This document shows, in pieces, positions 1 to 8,548 of a stretch of DNA of 64,000 bases (positions are counted from its first letter, which is position 1; the number at the start of each line of letters is the position of its first letter). Source of the stretch: Candidatus Methylophosphatis haderslevensis (GTDB lineage: Bacteria > Pseudomonadota > Gammaproteobacteria > Burkholderiales > Rhodocyclaceae); the NCBI GenBank assembly GCA_016711925.1, contig JADJSA010000001.1, forward strand, positions 496,001-560,000, given 5' to 3'. The translations under genes were made by a program, and so were the position numbers. Below the pieces are notes generated by a model that was given only the letters and a program-made list of their open reading frames with translations, made no database searches and had not been told where the DNA came from.

Positions 1-1345
1 TCGGCAGTTCCATCATCAGCGGGCGGACCTGGCGCCCGGCGCGCGTGAAGCGCTTGAGCACCCAGGCCACCGCCAGCGCTCCGGCTATGCCGGCGAGATA
101 GAGCCCGAACAGCACGAGCCCCTGAAGTTCGAGCACCCCGGCGACCTTGCGCTGCGGAACGAACGCGCCGATCAGCAACGCATATACCGGCAGCCGCGCC
201 GAACAGGTCATCAGCGGCGCGATCATGATGGTGACCAGCCGATCGCGCGGATTGGCGATCGTGCGCGCGGCCATGATGCCGGGGATCGCGCAGGCAAAAC
301 TCGACAGCAACGGAATGAACGAGCGCCCCGAAAGCCCCACGCTGCCCATCAGCCGGTCGAGCAGGAAGGCTGCGCGCGGCAGGTAGCCGGTTTCCTCCAG
401 CACCAGGATGAAGAAGAACAGGATCACGATCTGCGGCAGGAACACCAGCACGCCGCCCACTCCCGCGATCACGCCATCGACCAGCAGACTTCTCGCCCAG
501 CCTTCGGGGAGAAGCCCGCCGACACCGGCGCCGACCCAGTTGGTGGCGGTCTGGATGAGGTTCTTCGGCGCTTCGGCCCAGGCGAACACAGCCTGAAACA
601 TCAGGAACAGCACGATCGCCATCAGGATCGGCCCCAGCACCGGATGCAGCACCACGCCGTCGACCCGGTCGCTCGGCGTATGCGGCACAACCTCGTCGAG
701 CCCGATGTTCTGCAGGATGCGCCGGACCGTCTTGTGGTCCCCTTCGGCCGCGTCGAACGCAAGCGGCGGGGGCGACGCATCGTCTCGCTCCGGCGGGTTG
801 CGCCATCTCGCCGGATCGTCGAGCAAGGCGCGCAGGTCGACGTCGCCACCGGCCTTGACGCCGACCGTTGCCACCACCGGCAAATCGAGTTCACGCGACA
901 GATCGCTGGCGACCACCATCAAACCGCGCTTGCGCGCCAGATCGGTCATGTTCAACGCGACCACGCAGGGCAAACCCAGCCGCTTGACCGCCAGCACGAG
1001 CCGCAGATTGCGCCGCAGATTGGTCGCGTCGACCACGCAGACCACCAGATCGGGCCGCTTTTCGCCAGTCGCATGTCCGAGCAGTACGTCGTGAGTGACC
1101 TTCTCGTCCGGCGAGCGCGGATGGAGGCTGTAAGCGCCCGGCAGATCGAGCACGCGCAGCACCCTTCCCGATGCGGTGATCAGCCTGCCTTCCTTGCGTT
1201 CGACCGTGACGCCAGCGTAGTTGGCTACCTTCTGGCGGCTGCCGGTGAGCAGGTTGAACAGCGCGGTCTTGCCGCAGTTCGGGTTGCCGGCCAGCGCAAT
1301 CAGCGGGCCGCCACGATGAACGTGAATGACGGCCTTCTTGATCAC
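1..1345 (-). CDS. feoB: Ferrous iron transport protein B (FeoB), C-terminus outside window
   Basis: GTP-driven Fe2+ uptake permease of the inner membrane. Reading leftward from GTG at 1345, the N-terminal G domain shows G1 GNPNCGKTALFN, G3 DLPGAYSL, G4 NMTD and a G5-like segment. A spacer follows, then the start of the membrane domain (QAVFAWAEAP region near 540-600). The frame stays open to base 1, so the rest of the permease lies outside the window. The GTG start overlaps the stop expected for feoA in a GTGA junction, the usual feoAB coupling. Because of a one-base shift in feoA, the sequence as given joins both genes in one open frame (see feoA). Identification is secure from the G motifs. 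Confidence 0.93.
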   Translation of the reverse strand, partial: MIKKAVIHVHRGGPLIALAGNPNCGKTALFNLLTGSRQKVANYAGVTVERKEGRLITASGRVLRVLDLPGAYSLHPRSPDEKVTHDVLLGHATGEKRPDLVVCVVDATNLRRNLRLVLAVKRLGLPCVVALNMTDLARKRGLMVVASDLSRELDLPVVATVGVKAGGDVDLRALLDDPARWRNPPERDDASPPPLAFDAAEGDHKTVRRILQNIGLDEVVPHTPSDRVDGVVLHPVLGPILMAIVLFLMFQAVFAWAEAPKNLIQTATNWVGAGVGGLLPEGWARSLLVDGVIAGVGGVLVFLPQIVILFFFILVLEETGYLPRAAFLLDRLMGSVGLSGRSFIPLLSSFACAIPGIMAARTIANPRDRLVTIMIAPLMTCSARLPVYALLIGAFVPQRKVAGVLELQGLVLFGLYLAGIAGALAVAWVLKRFTRAGRQVRPLMMELP

Positions 1346-1633
1346 GTGGAAACCGCGCCCTGCGGTCCGCCGCTGGCCTCGTGGCGTTCGACCAGCACGC
1401 ACGCAGCCTCGGCGCGGCGCAAGGCGAAGGTGGACATGACCGACCCGAACGACCAGCGGATCGCCGCCGAACGCACCGCGCGTCATCACGGCGACGCGCT
1501 CTCCGGGCAAAAAGCCGATCTCCTCCAGCCAGCGCGACCACTCGGGCGCGTGACCCGGCGCGCGAACTGCCGCGACCACGGCCGCACGGCCAACCGGAAG
1601 CGTGGCCAGAGACGCCGGTTCAGCAGTTGCCAT
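1342..1633 (-). CDS. feoA: FeoA-like SH3-domain protein, apparent one-base frameshift
   Basis: Small cytoplasmic partner of FeoB. From ATG at 1633 the frame gives a typical FeoA N-terminus (EEIGFLPGERVAVMTRGAF, then GGDPLVVRVG). The family's C-terminal block FALRRAEAACVLVERH is one frame away. Removing one C of the coding strand at about 1429-1430 (a G on the + strand) restores a continuous FeoA of about 96 residues that ends in TGA at 1342-1344, overlapping the feoB GTG. Uncorrected, the frame runs straight into feoB through about 30 residues of out-of-frame Arg-rich sequence. A sequencing or assembly indel is the simplest explanation; a true FeoA-FeoB fusion with a damaged linker is the alternative. 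Confidence 0.8.
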
Positions 1634-1740
1634 CAGTCGTGTCCGCAGCCATTTCGACCGCAATCTCCGTCGGATGGTCTGGTCGAGGTTGTGGGCCGGA
1701 TTTGGAGCAAGACAACCGTAGCAAAATGGCGACAATCAAC

Positions 1741-1760
1741 ATTTATTCTCATTCATTTCA
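1741..1760. promoter_or_regulatory. Candidate Fur box upstream of feoA
   Basis: ATTCTCATT at 1745-1753 matches one half of the Fur consensus (AATGAGAAT / ATTCTCATT). It sits about 110 bases upstream of the feoA start in the AT-rich promoter zone. The second half-site is poor, so this is a weak to moderate candidate. Confidence 0.4.
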
Positions 1761-1861
1761 CAGATGAAACTTAAACAATCTCGCACAATAGTCATATAAC
1801 TGTTTGAAAACAATTAATCGTGCAATGGCGGCTAGCCGAACTTAAGATCACTCGGCTCCGT

Positions 1862-1880
1862 ATTGCGAATCGTTCGCATT
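1862..1880. promoter_or_regulatory. Candidate Fur box (TGCGAA-TCG-TTCGCA palindrome)
   Basis: A perfect 6-bp inverted repeat with a 3-bp spacer at 1864-1878, flanked by AT and TT. It resembles the TGCGAAT-N-ATTCGCA form of iron boxes described in some beta- and neisserial proteobacteria. It lies between feoAB and the porin/ApbE operon and could control either or both. Functional assignment is inference. Confidence 0.45.
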
Positions 1881-2306
1881 CTTAGTATTATAGCACGCAC
1901 CGCGGATGTCGCGGAGCTACCGATCGAGATTCTCACATGCGGCGCCACCCTTTGAGCCAACAAGAACTCGCCGGCCGGATAGAGAAACGACAAGACGCCA
2001 TGAATGCGCTCCACACGACCAAACCCGGACCCTTGCTCGACTCAACCGCGCGCAACAGCGTGCCCAAAGCAGCCGTATCCGCCATCGCCTCCGTTTGCGG
2101 GATCGCTTTGGCAAGCGCAGACGTGGCCGGCGCGGGAAATCCCTCGCGTGGTCTGACTTGACTCGCCGAGATCGGTGCACGCGACTTCAACGACCGTGGA
2201 TTGTCCGCCTCGGGCCGGCTGGCGTGTCCGCCCGACCATGGCAGCGGCGCGCCGCCGACTGACCGCTGCCGGCCCTGACCCAACCCTCCCCTTGCCGAGA
2301 CCCTCG

Positions 2307-3623
2307 ATGAAGCCCACCCTGCTCGCCCTCGCCCTCGCCCTCGCCCTCGCCCTCGCCCTCGCCCTCGCCCTCGCCTTCGCCACCGCCATGACCTCGGCCG
2401 CGCCCGCCTGTGCCGGTGAAGCGGAACTGCTCCAGCGCATGGAAAAGCTCAGCGCCGAACTGGAATCTCTGAAGGCCGAGATGGCCAGGATGAAAAGCGA
2501 ACGCGCCGCTGCGCCACCTGAAACGGCTGCCGGTTCTTCCACTGGCGCCGCCCCGTCGGCAATCGCCAGCCAGACCACGCTGACCGGATACGGTGAAATC
2601 AACTACAACCGCCCGCGCCGCGACAGCAGCCAGACCCGGGCCGATCTGCGTCGCGCGGTGCTGGGAATCGGCCATCGTTTCAACGATAAGACCGAACTGG
2701 GCTTCGAGGTGGAGTTCGAGCACGCGGTGACCTCTGCCGACGATTCGGGCGAAGTCGCGGTCGAACAGTTGTGGATCGATCACCGCTTCACCGACAACCT
2801 CACCCTGCGCAGCGGACTGTTCCTGGTGCCGATGGGATTGCTCAACGAACGCCACGAACCGCCGACGTTCTACGGTGTAGAGCGCAACTTCGTCGAAACG
2901 GCGATCATCCCGACCACCTGGCGCGAAGGCGGCCTGATGCTGATGGGCAGTTCCAGCGATCAGGCCTGGGGCTGGAATGTCGGCGTCAGCACCGGCTTCG
3001 ACCTGACCAAGTGGGACGTCAGCGGCAGCGAAGGCAGGGAATCCCCGCTCGGCAGCATTCACCAGGAACTGGCGCAGGCCAAGGCGCGCAACCTCGGCAC
3101 GCTGGGCACGCTCAACTATCGCGGCATGCCCGGCCTCACGGTCGGGGGCGCCTTCTTCACGGGCCAGGCGTCGCACAAGACCGCCGATTTCGCGGCGCCG
3201 AACGCGCGCGTTACGTTGTGGGACGTGCACGCACGCTGGGCGCCCGGGCCGTGGGATTTCAGCGCCCTGTACGCCAGGGGCACGATCAGCGACACCCGGG
3301 CAGTCAACGTGATGTTGCTCGGCAACCCGACCCTGATTCCCGAAGCGTTCTGGGGCTGGTATGGGCAGGTTGCCGTCAAAGCCTGGCGCAGCGGCGATTA
3401 CGCGCTGTCGCCTTTCCTGCGCTATGAACGTTTCAATACCGCCGCCAAGTTCGCCGAACTGGGGCCGGGCCTGACCCCGGACAATGCGCCGACCGAGCGG
3501 GTAATGACGGTCGGCGCCAACTTAAATTTCCATCCCAACGTCGTCTTCAAGGCCGACTACCAGAAGTTCCGCGTCGATTCCTCGCGCGACCGCTTCAATC
3601 TCGGCCTCGGCTTCATGTTCTGA
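2307..3623 (+). CDS. Outer-membrane porin with a short coiled-coil N-terminus
   Basis: A 438-residue outer-membrane beta-barrel related to the OprO/OprP-like porins. I chose ATG 2307 because it begins a clear signal peptide: MKPT followed by a run of Leu-Ala pairs, with cleavage probably near APACAGEAE. Residues about 35-65 form a heptad-rich coiled coil (LLQRMEKLSAELESLKAEM), as in trimeric porins, followed by a short Ala/Ser/Pro linker. The rest is alternating beta-strand sequence and the protein ends in Phe (LGLGFMF), the outer-membrane sorting signal. It heads an operon with the FMN-binding protein, ApbE and a membrane cytochrome-like protein. The substrate cannot be told from sequence; the Fur-like box and feoAB neighbour hint at iron-related use. 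Confidence 0.8.
   Translation: MKPTLLALALALALALALALALAFATAMTSAAPACAGEAELLQRMEKLSAELESLKAEMARMKSERAAAPPETAAGSSTGAAPSAIASQTTLTGYGEINYNRPRRDSSQTRADLRRAVLGIGHRFNDKTELGFEVEFEHAVTSADDSGEVAVEQLWIDHRFTDNLTLRSGLFLVPMGLLNERHEPPTFYGVERNFVETAIIPTTWREGGLMLMGSSSDQAWGWNVGVSTGFDLTKWDVSGSEGRESPLGSIHQELAQAKARNLGTLGTLNYRGMPGLTVGGAFFTGQASHKTADFAAPNARVTLWDVHARWAPGPWDFSALYARGTISDTRAVNVMLLGNPTLIPEAFWGWYGQVAVKAWRSGDYALSPFLRYERFNTAAKFAELGPGLTPDNAPTERVMTVGANLNFHPNVVFKADYQKFRVDSSRDRFNLGLGFMF
2322..2375 (+). repeat. Nine tandem copies of CTCGCC inside the porin signal peptide
   Basis: Nine exact hexamers in a row, each coding Leu-Ala, followed by one degenerate copy (TTCGCC). They make up the whole hydrophobic core of the signal peptide. 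Since the unit is six bases, slippage would change the core length by two residues without a frameshift. Confidence 0.95.
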
Positions 3624-3629
3624 GCGGCC

Positions 3630-4175
3630 ATGCACAAGCACACGCCGTGGATGGTGGTCGCCCCGGTCGCCCTGGTTGCGGTGCCGCCGGCCTGGGGCGC
3701 GCAATACCTGTCGCTCGAACAGGCGCAACAGCAGATGTTTCCGGCCGGATCGCGCTTCGAGCCGGTGGCGCTGACCGCGGACGCCGCCCGGAAGGAGCGT
3801 ATCGCCGCCGCAGGCGCGGTGATGAGCAGCATTGCGCCGCGCGCCTGGCTGGTGCGCGCCGGCAACTCCACTGCCGGCTACTTCTTCGCTCAGGAGGTAC
3901 TCGGCAAGCAGGAGCTGATTTCCTATGCCGTCGCCATCGACGCCGAGGGCAAGGTCAGGGGCGTGGAGATTCTCGCGTATCGCGAAAGCCACGGTTACGA
4001 GGTTCGCAATCCGCGCTGGCGCGCACAGTTCAACGGCAAGGGCGCGAGCGACCCGCTGCGCCTCGATTCGGACATCGCTAACATCAGCGGCGCCACGCTC
4101 TCCTGCCGCCATCTGACCGACGGCGTGCGTTACCTGATCGCGTTACACCAGGCCGTATTGAGCGCGAGGCCGTGA
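3630..4175 (+). CDS. Secreted FMN-binding domain protein (covalent flavinylation substrate)
   Basis: A 181-residue periplasmic protein with a signal peptide (residues 1-24, ending PPAWGAQ) and one FMN-binding domain. The flavinylation motif is SGATLS at 153-158; by the family rule FMN is attached through phosphate to Thr156. The enzyme that does this, ApbE, is the next gene and overlaps this stop codon (GTGA). The porin stop is six bases upstream. The protein should act as a one-subunit extracytosolic electron carrier taking electrons from the quinone pool, probably through the four-helix membrane protein encoded two genes downstream. The terminal acceptor is not shown by sequence. Confidence 0.85.
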   Translation: MHKHTPWMVVAPVALVAVPPAWGAQYLSLEQAQQQMFPAGSRFEPVALTADAARKERIAAAGAVMSSIAPRAWLVRAGNSTAGYFFAQEVLGKQELISYAVAIDAEGKVRGVEILAYRESHGYEVRNPRWRAQFNGKGASDPLRLDSDIANISGATLSCRHLTDGVRYLIALHQAVLSARP

Positions 4176-5104
4176 TCCGCGTGCGACGCGCACGCCCGTT
4201 GCTGGGCACCCTGGTCGAAATCGAGGTGACGGGTTCGGACGAGTCGCCACTTCGCCGGGCCGTCGCAGCGGCGTTCGACGAGATCGCGCGCATTCACGGT
4301 CTGATGAGCTTTCACGAAATCGGCAGCGACGTCGGCCGCCTCAACCGCACCGCCGCGCAGTCGCCGGTGCAGGTTTCGCCAGACACCTTCGCGGTGCTTG
4401 AAATGGCGACGGCAATTCATTCTGCATCGGGCGGCGTGTTCGACATCGCGGTTGCGCCGCAACTGGTCGCACGCGGGCGCCAGCCTAACCTGCACGGTTC
4501 GCCGCTCCCTGCAGCAGCCGGCTCGACCCGCGACATTCTGCTCTTGCCGGCATGCATGGTCCGCTTCGCGCGGCCGCTTGCGATAGATCTCGGGGGCATC
4601 ACCAAAGGCTACGCCGTAGACCGGGCGAACGACCGGCTGGCCGGAATGCCTGCCGTCGCGAGTGCGCTGGTCAATGCGGGGGGCGACGTGCGGGTTGCAG
4701 GCGGTGGCGAAGTACCGATCCACGTGCGCCATCCGCTGCGCGCGGGACAACTGCTGCCGCCGATTCTGCTCGCTGGCGGCGCGCTCGCCAGTTCTGCCGT
4801 CGACGCTCCCGGTCCGGACGAGGCCGCACTCGGGCCGCACGTTCTGCGGCTGAATCCGGACGCGGCACCGCGCTTTGCCGCCGCCTCGGATTGCGCGCCG
4901 ATCTGCATGGTGGCCGACGCGCTGACCAAGGTGGTCCTCGCCAACGTGCCGGCCGGCGGCGCGATCCTGAAAAAGTTTGGCGCGTCGGCTCTGGCTGTCG
5001 GGTGGGACGGCGAACTGCTGCTAAGCGCCGGATTCCCCGCTTTTGTTGGCGCCAGCGCGGCATCGCCGCCGTATCCCGACCGCCGTGAGGCCGCCGGTGC
5101 CTAG
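4172..5104 (+). CDS. apbE: FAD:protein FMN transferase (ApbE)
   Basis: A 310-residue ApbE family enzyme that transfers FMN from FAD to Thr/Ser in SGAT motifs. Family landmarks are ARPLLGTLVEIEV at the N-terminus, MSFHEIGSDVGRLN, SGGVFDIAV and DLGGITKGYAVD at 139-150. It starts with GTG at 4172 inside the stop of the FMN-binding gene. There is no clear signal peptide or lipobox at this start, unlike many ApbE proteins, so export is uncertain: either a longer start exists or the protein works on its substrate before secretion. Its obvious substrate is the preceding gene product. Confidence 0.9.
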   Translation: MIRVRRARPLLGTLVEIEVTGSDESPLRRAVAAAFDEIARIHGLMSFHEIGSDVGRLNRTAAQSPVQVSPDTFAVLEMATAIHSASGGVFDIAVAPQLVARGRQPNLHGSPLPAAAGSTRDILLLPACMVRFARPLAIDLGGITKGYAVDRANDRLAGMPAVASALVNAGGDVRVAGGGEVPIHVRHPLRAGQLLPPILLAGGALASSAVDAPGPDEAALGPHVLRLNPDAAPRFAAASDCAPICMVADALTKVVLANVPAGGAILKKFGASALAVGWDGELLLSAGFPAFVGASAASPPYPDRREAAGA

Positions 5105-5633
5105 CCGACCGCGCCAGATCCGCCTCGGCAAGCGGCACGAGGCAGCGGTCCATCTGTGCTTGGCCGCGCTCGTCCTCACCGGCCTGCTCTGGCTGCTGTT
5201 CCACTTTTTTGTCGTAGTGCCGGGCGACTTCGGCGAACAGCATCACCCGCTCGAGGCCTGGTGGCTGAGACTGCACGGCTTCGCCGGGATGGGCGGGCTC
5301 ATGCTGTTCGGATCGCTGATGCCGCACCACATTCGCAATGCCTGGCAGCACGGCGCGAGCCGCTGGAGCGGCGGCGCGCTGGTTGTGCTGTTGAGCGTGC
5401 TGACGCTCAGCGCATACGCGCTCTACTATGCCGGAGGCGAGGAAACCCGGGCCTGGATCAGCAACTTCCACTGGGTCGCCGGATGCGCGCTCGGCCTCGG
5501 CCTGCCGCTGCACATCCTGCAACGGCAACGCAACCGGCGGCGCCCCGCCGTGGCGCGCAGCCAGCCGGCAGCGACCGCGCCGGCCGACGAGTTGCGGCTG
5601 GTTCGCGGCCGGTGCGATACGCCGCCGGGCTGA
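5097..5633 (+). CDS. Four-helix membrane protein, probable cytochrome b-like electron-transfer partner
   Basis: A 178-residue inner-membrane protein with four hydrophobic segments (about 16-41, 57-76, 92-113 and 119-141). Several histidines sit at helix edges: H36, H60, H77/H78, H125 and H139, a pattern seen in diheme cytochrome b561- or DUF4405-like proteins. GTG 5097 was chosen because it overlaps the apbE stop; GTG 5085 is also possible. After helix 4 comes an Arg-rich cytoplasmic tail. Context (FMN-binding protein plus ApbE) suggests it moves electrons from quinol across the membrane to the flavin. Heme binding is inferred. Confidence 0.65.
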   Translation: MPSRPRQIRLGKRHEAAVHLCLAALVLTGLLWLLFHFFVVVPGDFGEQHHPLEAWWLRLHGFAGMGGLMLFGSLMPHHIRNAWQHGASRWSGGALVVLLSVLTLSAYALYYAGGEETRAWISNFHWVAGCALGLGLPLHILQRQRNRRRPAVARSQPAATAPADELRLVRGRCDTPPG

Positions 5634-5645
5634 TCAGGCAGCCCG
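5626..5645. terminator. Inverted repeat spanning two convergent stop codons
   Basis: CGGGCTG at 5626-5632 and CAGCCCG at 5639-5645 can pair around the shared TGATCA that contains both stop codons (the membrane gene and cysB). No T-tract follows on either strand, so it is a weak bidirectional terminator candidate. Confidence 0.4.
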
Positions 5646-6563
5646 CGGTTCGGCAAGCGAGGCCAGATCGTCCGCACCCAGACCCGGTGCGAACAGGCGA
5701 ATGAACTCCATCATGTAACCGCGCAGAAAGCTCCCCTTGCGCACGCCGAGCCGCGTGGTATTGGGCTCGAACAGGTGGCGCGAGTCGAGCAGTTCAAGCG
5801 ACTGGTCGCGCGCGGGGTCGTAAGCCATCGAGGCGACGATGCCGATGCCCAGACCGACCTCGACGTAGGTCTTGATGACGTCGGCGTCGATTGCGGTCAG
5901 CACGACGTCGGGTGCCAGACCCGCGCGAAGAAACGCGGCATCGATATGCGAGCGGCCGGTAAAGGCTTCGTCGTAGGTGACGATCGGATATTCGGCGATG
6001 GCATCGAGGGTGAGCATACCGAAGTCGACCAGCGGATGGCCGGTCGGCACGATCACCGCATGGTGCCAGATATAGCAAGGATACGTCAGCAGGTCGGCAA
6101 AGGTGTCGAGCGCTTCGGTGGAGATGCCGATATCGGCCTGGCCCTTGGACACCATCTCGGCAATCTGCTGCGGGCTGCCCTGATGCAGGCCCAGATGCAC
6201 GCGCGGGTAGCGGCCCTTGAACTGCTTGATCACCGGCGGTAACGCGTAGCGCGCCTGGGTGTGGGTGGTCGCCAGGATCAGGCCACCCGCATCGTCGCCG
6301 GAGAACTGGTCGGCAATCCGGCGCAGATTCTGTGCATCGGTAAGCATGCGATCGACAACGTCGATCAGCGCGCGCCCCGGTTCGGTCAGGCCGACCAGCC
6401 GCTTGCCCCGGCGCACGAACAGCTCGACACCCAGTTCATCCTCGAGTTCCTTGATCGCGCGGCTGACACCCGGTTGCGTAGCGTAGAGCGCGGCGGCCAC
6501 TTCGGTCAGGTTGAAGCTGCGCCTCACCGCCTCGCGGACGAAGCGCAGTTGCTGGAAGTTCAT
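5634..6563 (-). CDS. cysB: CysB, LysR-type activator of sulfate assimilation
   Basis: A 309-residue LysR regulator. The N-terminal winged helix-turn-helix reads [15 protein letters not shown]...[18 protein letters not shown], which is characteristic of CysB and Cbl. The effector domain keeps the CysB ligand region ([12 protein letters not shown], near residue 100) that binds sulfate or N/O-acetylserine. It is the last gene of the sbp-cysT-cysW-cysA-cysB operon and overlaps cysA by four bases (ATGA), so the regulator is made together with the permease it controls. It likely governs the rest of the sulfur island too. Confidence 0.93.
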   Translation of the reverse strand: MNFQQLRFVREAVRRSFNLTEVAAALYATQPGVSRAIKELEDELGVELFVRRGKRLVGLTEPGRALIDVVDRMLTDAQNLRRIADQFSGDDAGGLILATTHTQARYALPPVIKQFKGRYPRVHLGLHQGSPQQIAEMVSKGQADIGISTEALDTFADLLTYPCYIWHHAVIVPTGHPLVDFGMLTLDAIAEYPIVTYDEAFTGRSHIDAAFLRAGLAPDVVLTAIDADVIKTYVEVGLGIGIVASMAYDPARDQSLELLDSRHLFEPNTTRLGVRKGSFLRGYMMEFIRLFAPGLGADDLASLAEPRAA

Positions 6564-7654
6564 CGCGGCTGTACCGCCTTGTCCGCAGCGGCGGGCGCCG
6601 GAAACACGCGCACGCTGGCGGGCAATACCAGCACCGTTTCGCCTTCGGTCAGGGCCAGTTCGCGCAGCCGGCTGCGGCCGATTTCCGCTTCGATGATCTG
6701 TCCGTCATCTGCCAGCGCCAGTTCGAGACGCACGCTCGCGCCCAGCGGCAGCACGCGCAGCACGCGCGCCGGCAGGCCGTCGGCGAGCCCCTCGCCCGGG
6801 CGGCGGATGTCCAGTTCGTGCGGCCGCGCAAAGCCGATCGCCGGATCGCCCGGCGCAAGGGTATGCGCATCGAGTTCGAGTTCATGGCCGCCCACCTTCA
6901 GCGTATCGCCATGCACGCGTCCATGGAACAGGTTCACCGAGCCGAGAAAGCCATAGACGAAGGGCGAGGCAGGATTGTCATAGACATCCTGGGGCGACCC
7001 TTCCTGCTCGACGTGGCCGTGGTTCATCACCACTACGCGGTCGGCGACCTCCAGCGCTTCTTCCTGGTCGTGGGTGACGAATATGCTGGTCACGTGCAAC
7101 TCGTCATGCAGCCGCCGCAGCCAGCGGCGCAATTCCTTGCGCACCTTCGCATCGAGCGCGCCGAAGGGTTCGTCGAGCAGCAGCACCTTCGGCTCGACCG
7201 CCAGGGCGCGCGCCAGTGCAATGCGCTGGCGCTGCCCGCCGGAGAGCTGCGACGGATAGCGGTCGGCCAGCCAGTCGAGCTGCACCAGTTTCAGCAGCTC
7301 ATGCACCTTGTGCGCGATCTGCGCCTTGCCCGGGCGCTCGGCACGCGGCTTGACCGTCAGGCCGAAGGCCACGTTCTCGAACACCGTCATGTGGCGAAAC
7401 AGCGCGTAGTGCTGGAAGACGAAGCCGACCTGGCGCTCGCGCACGCTCTGGCTCGAGGCATCCTCGCCGTCGAGCAGCACGCTGCCACCGTCGGCCACTT
7501 CGAGGCCGGCGATGATGCGCAGCAGCGTGGTCTTGCCGCAGCCGGACGGCCCGAGCAGCGCGGTGAGTTCGCCGCTGGGAAAATCCAGCGACACGTTGTC
7601 GAGGGCGACGAAATCGCCGAAACGCTTGGCGATGTTGCGGACGGATATGCTCAT
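6560..7654 (-). CDS. cysA: Sulfate/thiosulfate ABC transporter ATPase
   Basis: A 364-residue ATPase subunit of the sulfate importer. Walker A is GPSGCGKTT, the signature motif [15 protein letters not shown], and Walker [22 protein letters not shown]-terminal regulatory (TOBE-like) extension follows from about residue 240. The start overlaps the cysW stop (ATGA at 7651-7654) and the stop overlaps the cysB start, so the three are translationally coupled. Confidence 0.95.
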   Translation of the reverse strand: MSISVRNIAKRFGDFVALDNVSLDFPSGELTALLGPSGCGKTTLLRIIAGLEVADGGSVLLDGEDASSQSVRERQVGFVFQHYALFRHMTVFENVAFGLTVKPRAERPGKAQIAHKVHELLKLVQLDWLADRYPSQLSGGQRQRIALARALAVEPKVLLLDEPFGALDAKVRKELRRWLRRLHDELHVTSIFVTHDQEEALEVADRVVVMNHGHVEQEGSPQDVYDNPASPFVYGFLGSVNLFHGRVHGDTLKVGGHELELDAHTLAPGDPAIGFARPHELDIRRPGEGLADGLPARVLRVLPLGASVRLELALADDGQIIEAEIGRSRLRELALTEGETVLVLPASVRVFPAPAAADKAVQPR

Positions 7655-8547
7655 TTCTGCACCGGTTCAGGTGAAAGATCGGACACGGATTCGCGGGTCT
7701 TCCATTCGACGATTGACTTGAGCACCAGCGTGACCAGTGCCAGCAAGGCCAGTAGCGAAGCCACGGCGAAGGCCGCCGCGAAGTTGTATTCGTTGTAGAG
7801 GATCTCGACGTGCAGCGGCATGGTGTTGGTGAGGCCGCGGATGTGGCCGGACACCACCGACACCGCGCCGAACTCGCCCATCGCCCGCGCATTGCACAGG
7901 ATCACGCCGTAGAGCAGGCCCCACTTGATGTTCGGCAGCGTCACATGCCAGAAGGTGCGCCAGCCCGAGGCGCCGAGCACGATGGCGGCCTCCTCTTCCT
8001 CGTTGCCCTGCGCCTGCATCAGCGGGATCAGCTCGCGCGCGACGAACGGGAAGGTGATGAACACGGTGGCCAGCACGATGCCCGGCAGCGCGAAGATGAC
8101 CTTGACGTCATGCTCGGACAGCCACGGCCCGAGCCAGCCCTGGGCGCCGAAGATCAGCACGTAGATCAGGCCTGCCATCACCGGCGAAACCGAAAAAGGC
8201 AGATCGATGAGCGTGATCAGCAACTGCTTGCCGCGGAAATCGAACTTGGCGATCGCCCAGGCAGCGGCGACGCCGAAAACGAGATTGAGCGGCACAGCGA
8301 TCGCCGCAATCAGCAGGGTGAGCTTGATCGCCGACCAGGCGTCCGGTTCGACCAGCGCGGCAAAATAGACTGCGGCGCCCTTCTTGAACGCTTCATAGAA
8401 AACCGCCAACACCGGCAGGAACAGGAAGACGGCCAGAAAAATCAGCGCCGTGCCGATCAGCAGAGACTTGACCAGCGGCGATTCGCTGGTGGCGCCGGCG
8501 ATGCGGGAATGCTGGGCCGGCAGCGGGAGCGCGATGCTTTCACTCAT
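7651..8547 (-). CDS. cysW: Sulfate ABC transporter permease CysW
   Basis: A 298-residue inner-membrane permease with about six hydrophobic segments and the ABC coupling loop [21 protein letters not shown] start it at ATG 8547 (MSESIALP), one base after the cysT stop, rather than at the longer upstream frame. It pairs with CysT to form the sulfate channel. Confidence 0.94.
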   Translation of the reverse strand: MSESIALPLPAQHSRIAGATSESPLVKSLLIGTALIFLAVFLFLPVLAVFYEAFKKGAAVYFAALVEPDAWSAIKLTLLIAAIAVPLNLVFGVAAAWAIAKFDFRGKQLLITLIDLPFSVSPVMAGLIYVLIFGAQGWLGPWLSEHDVKVIFALPGIVLATVFITFPFVARELIPLMQAQGNEEEEAAIVLGASGWRTFWHVTLPNIKWGLLYGVILCNARAMGEFGAVSVVSGHIRGLTNTMPLHVEILYNEYNFAAAFAVASLLALLALVTLVLKSIVEWKTRESVSDLSPEPVQK

Positions 8548-8548
8548 G

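Larger units (their letters stand above)
1634..2306. other. Divergent intergenic region between feoAB and the porin operon
   Basis: This stretch of about 670 bases holds the promoters of both flanking operons. Bases 1690-1900 are far richer in A+T than the surrounding genes. Two iron-box-like sequences lie inside and are listed separately. A 74-codon open frame at 1937-2161 has no recognisable family and no good ribosome-binding site, so I did not call it. Beyond 1900 the GC content returns to the chromosomal average and I see nothing else that can be named. Confidence 0.5.

Noticed and set aside
1937..2161. A 74-codon open frame upstream of the porin
   Set aside because: No recognised family, weak ribosome-binding site and position in the promoter region; kept only as a note.
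2322..2375. CRISPR-like or minisatellite array
   Set aside because: The units are contiguous 6-mers without spacers and sit in a coding signal peptide.
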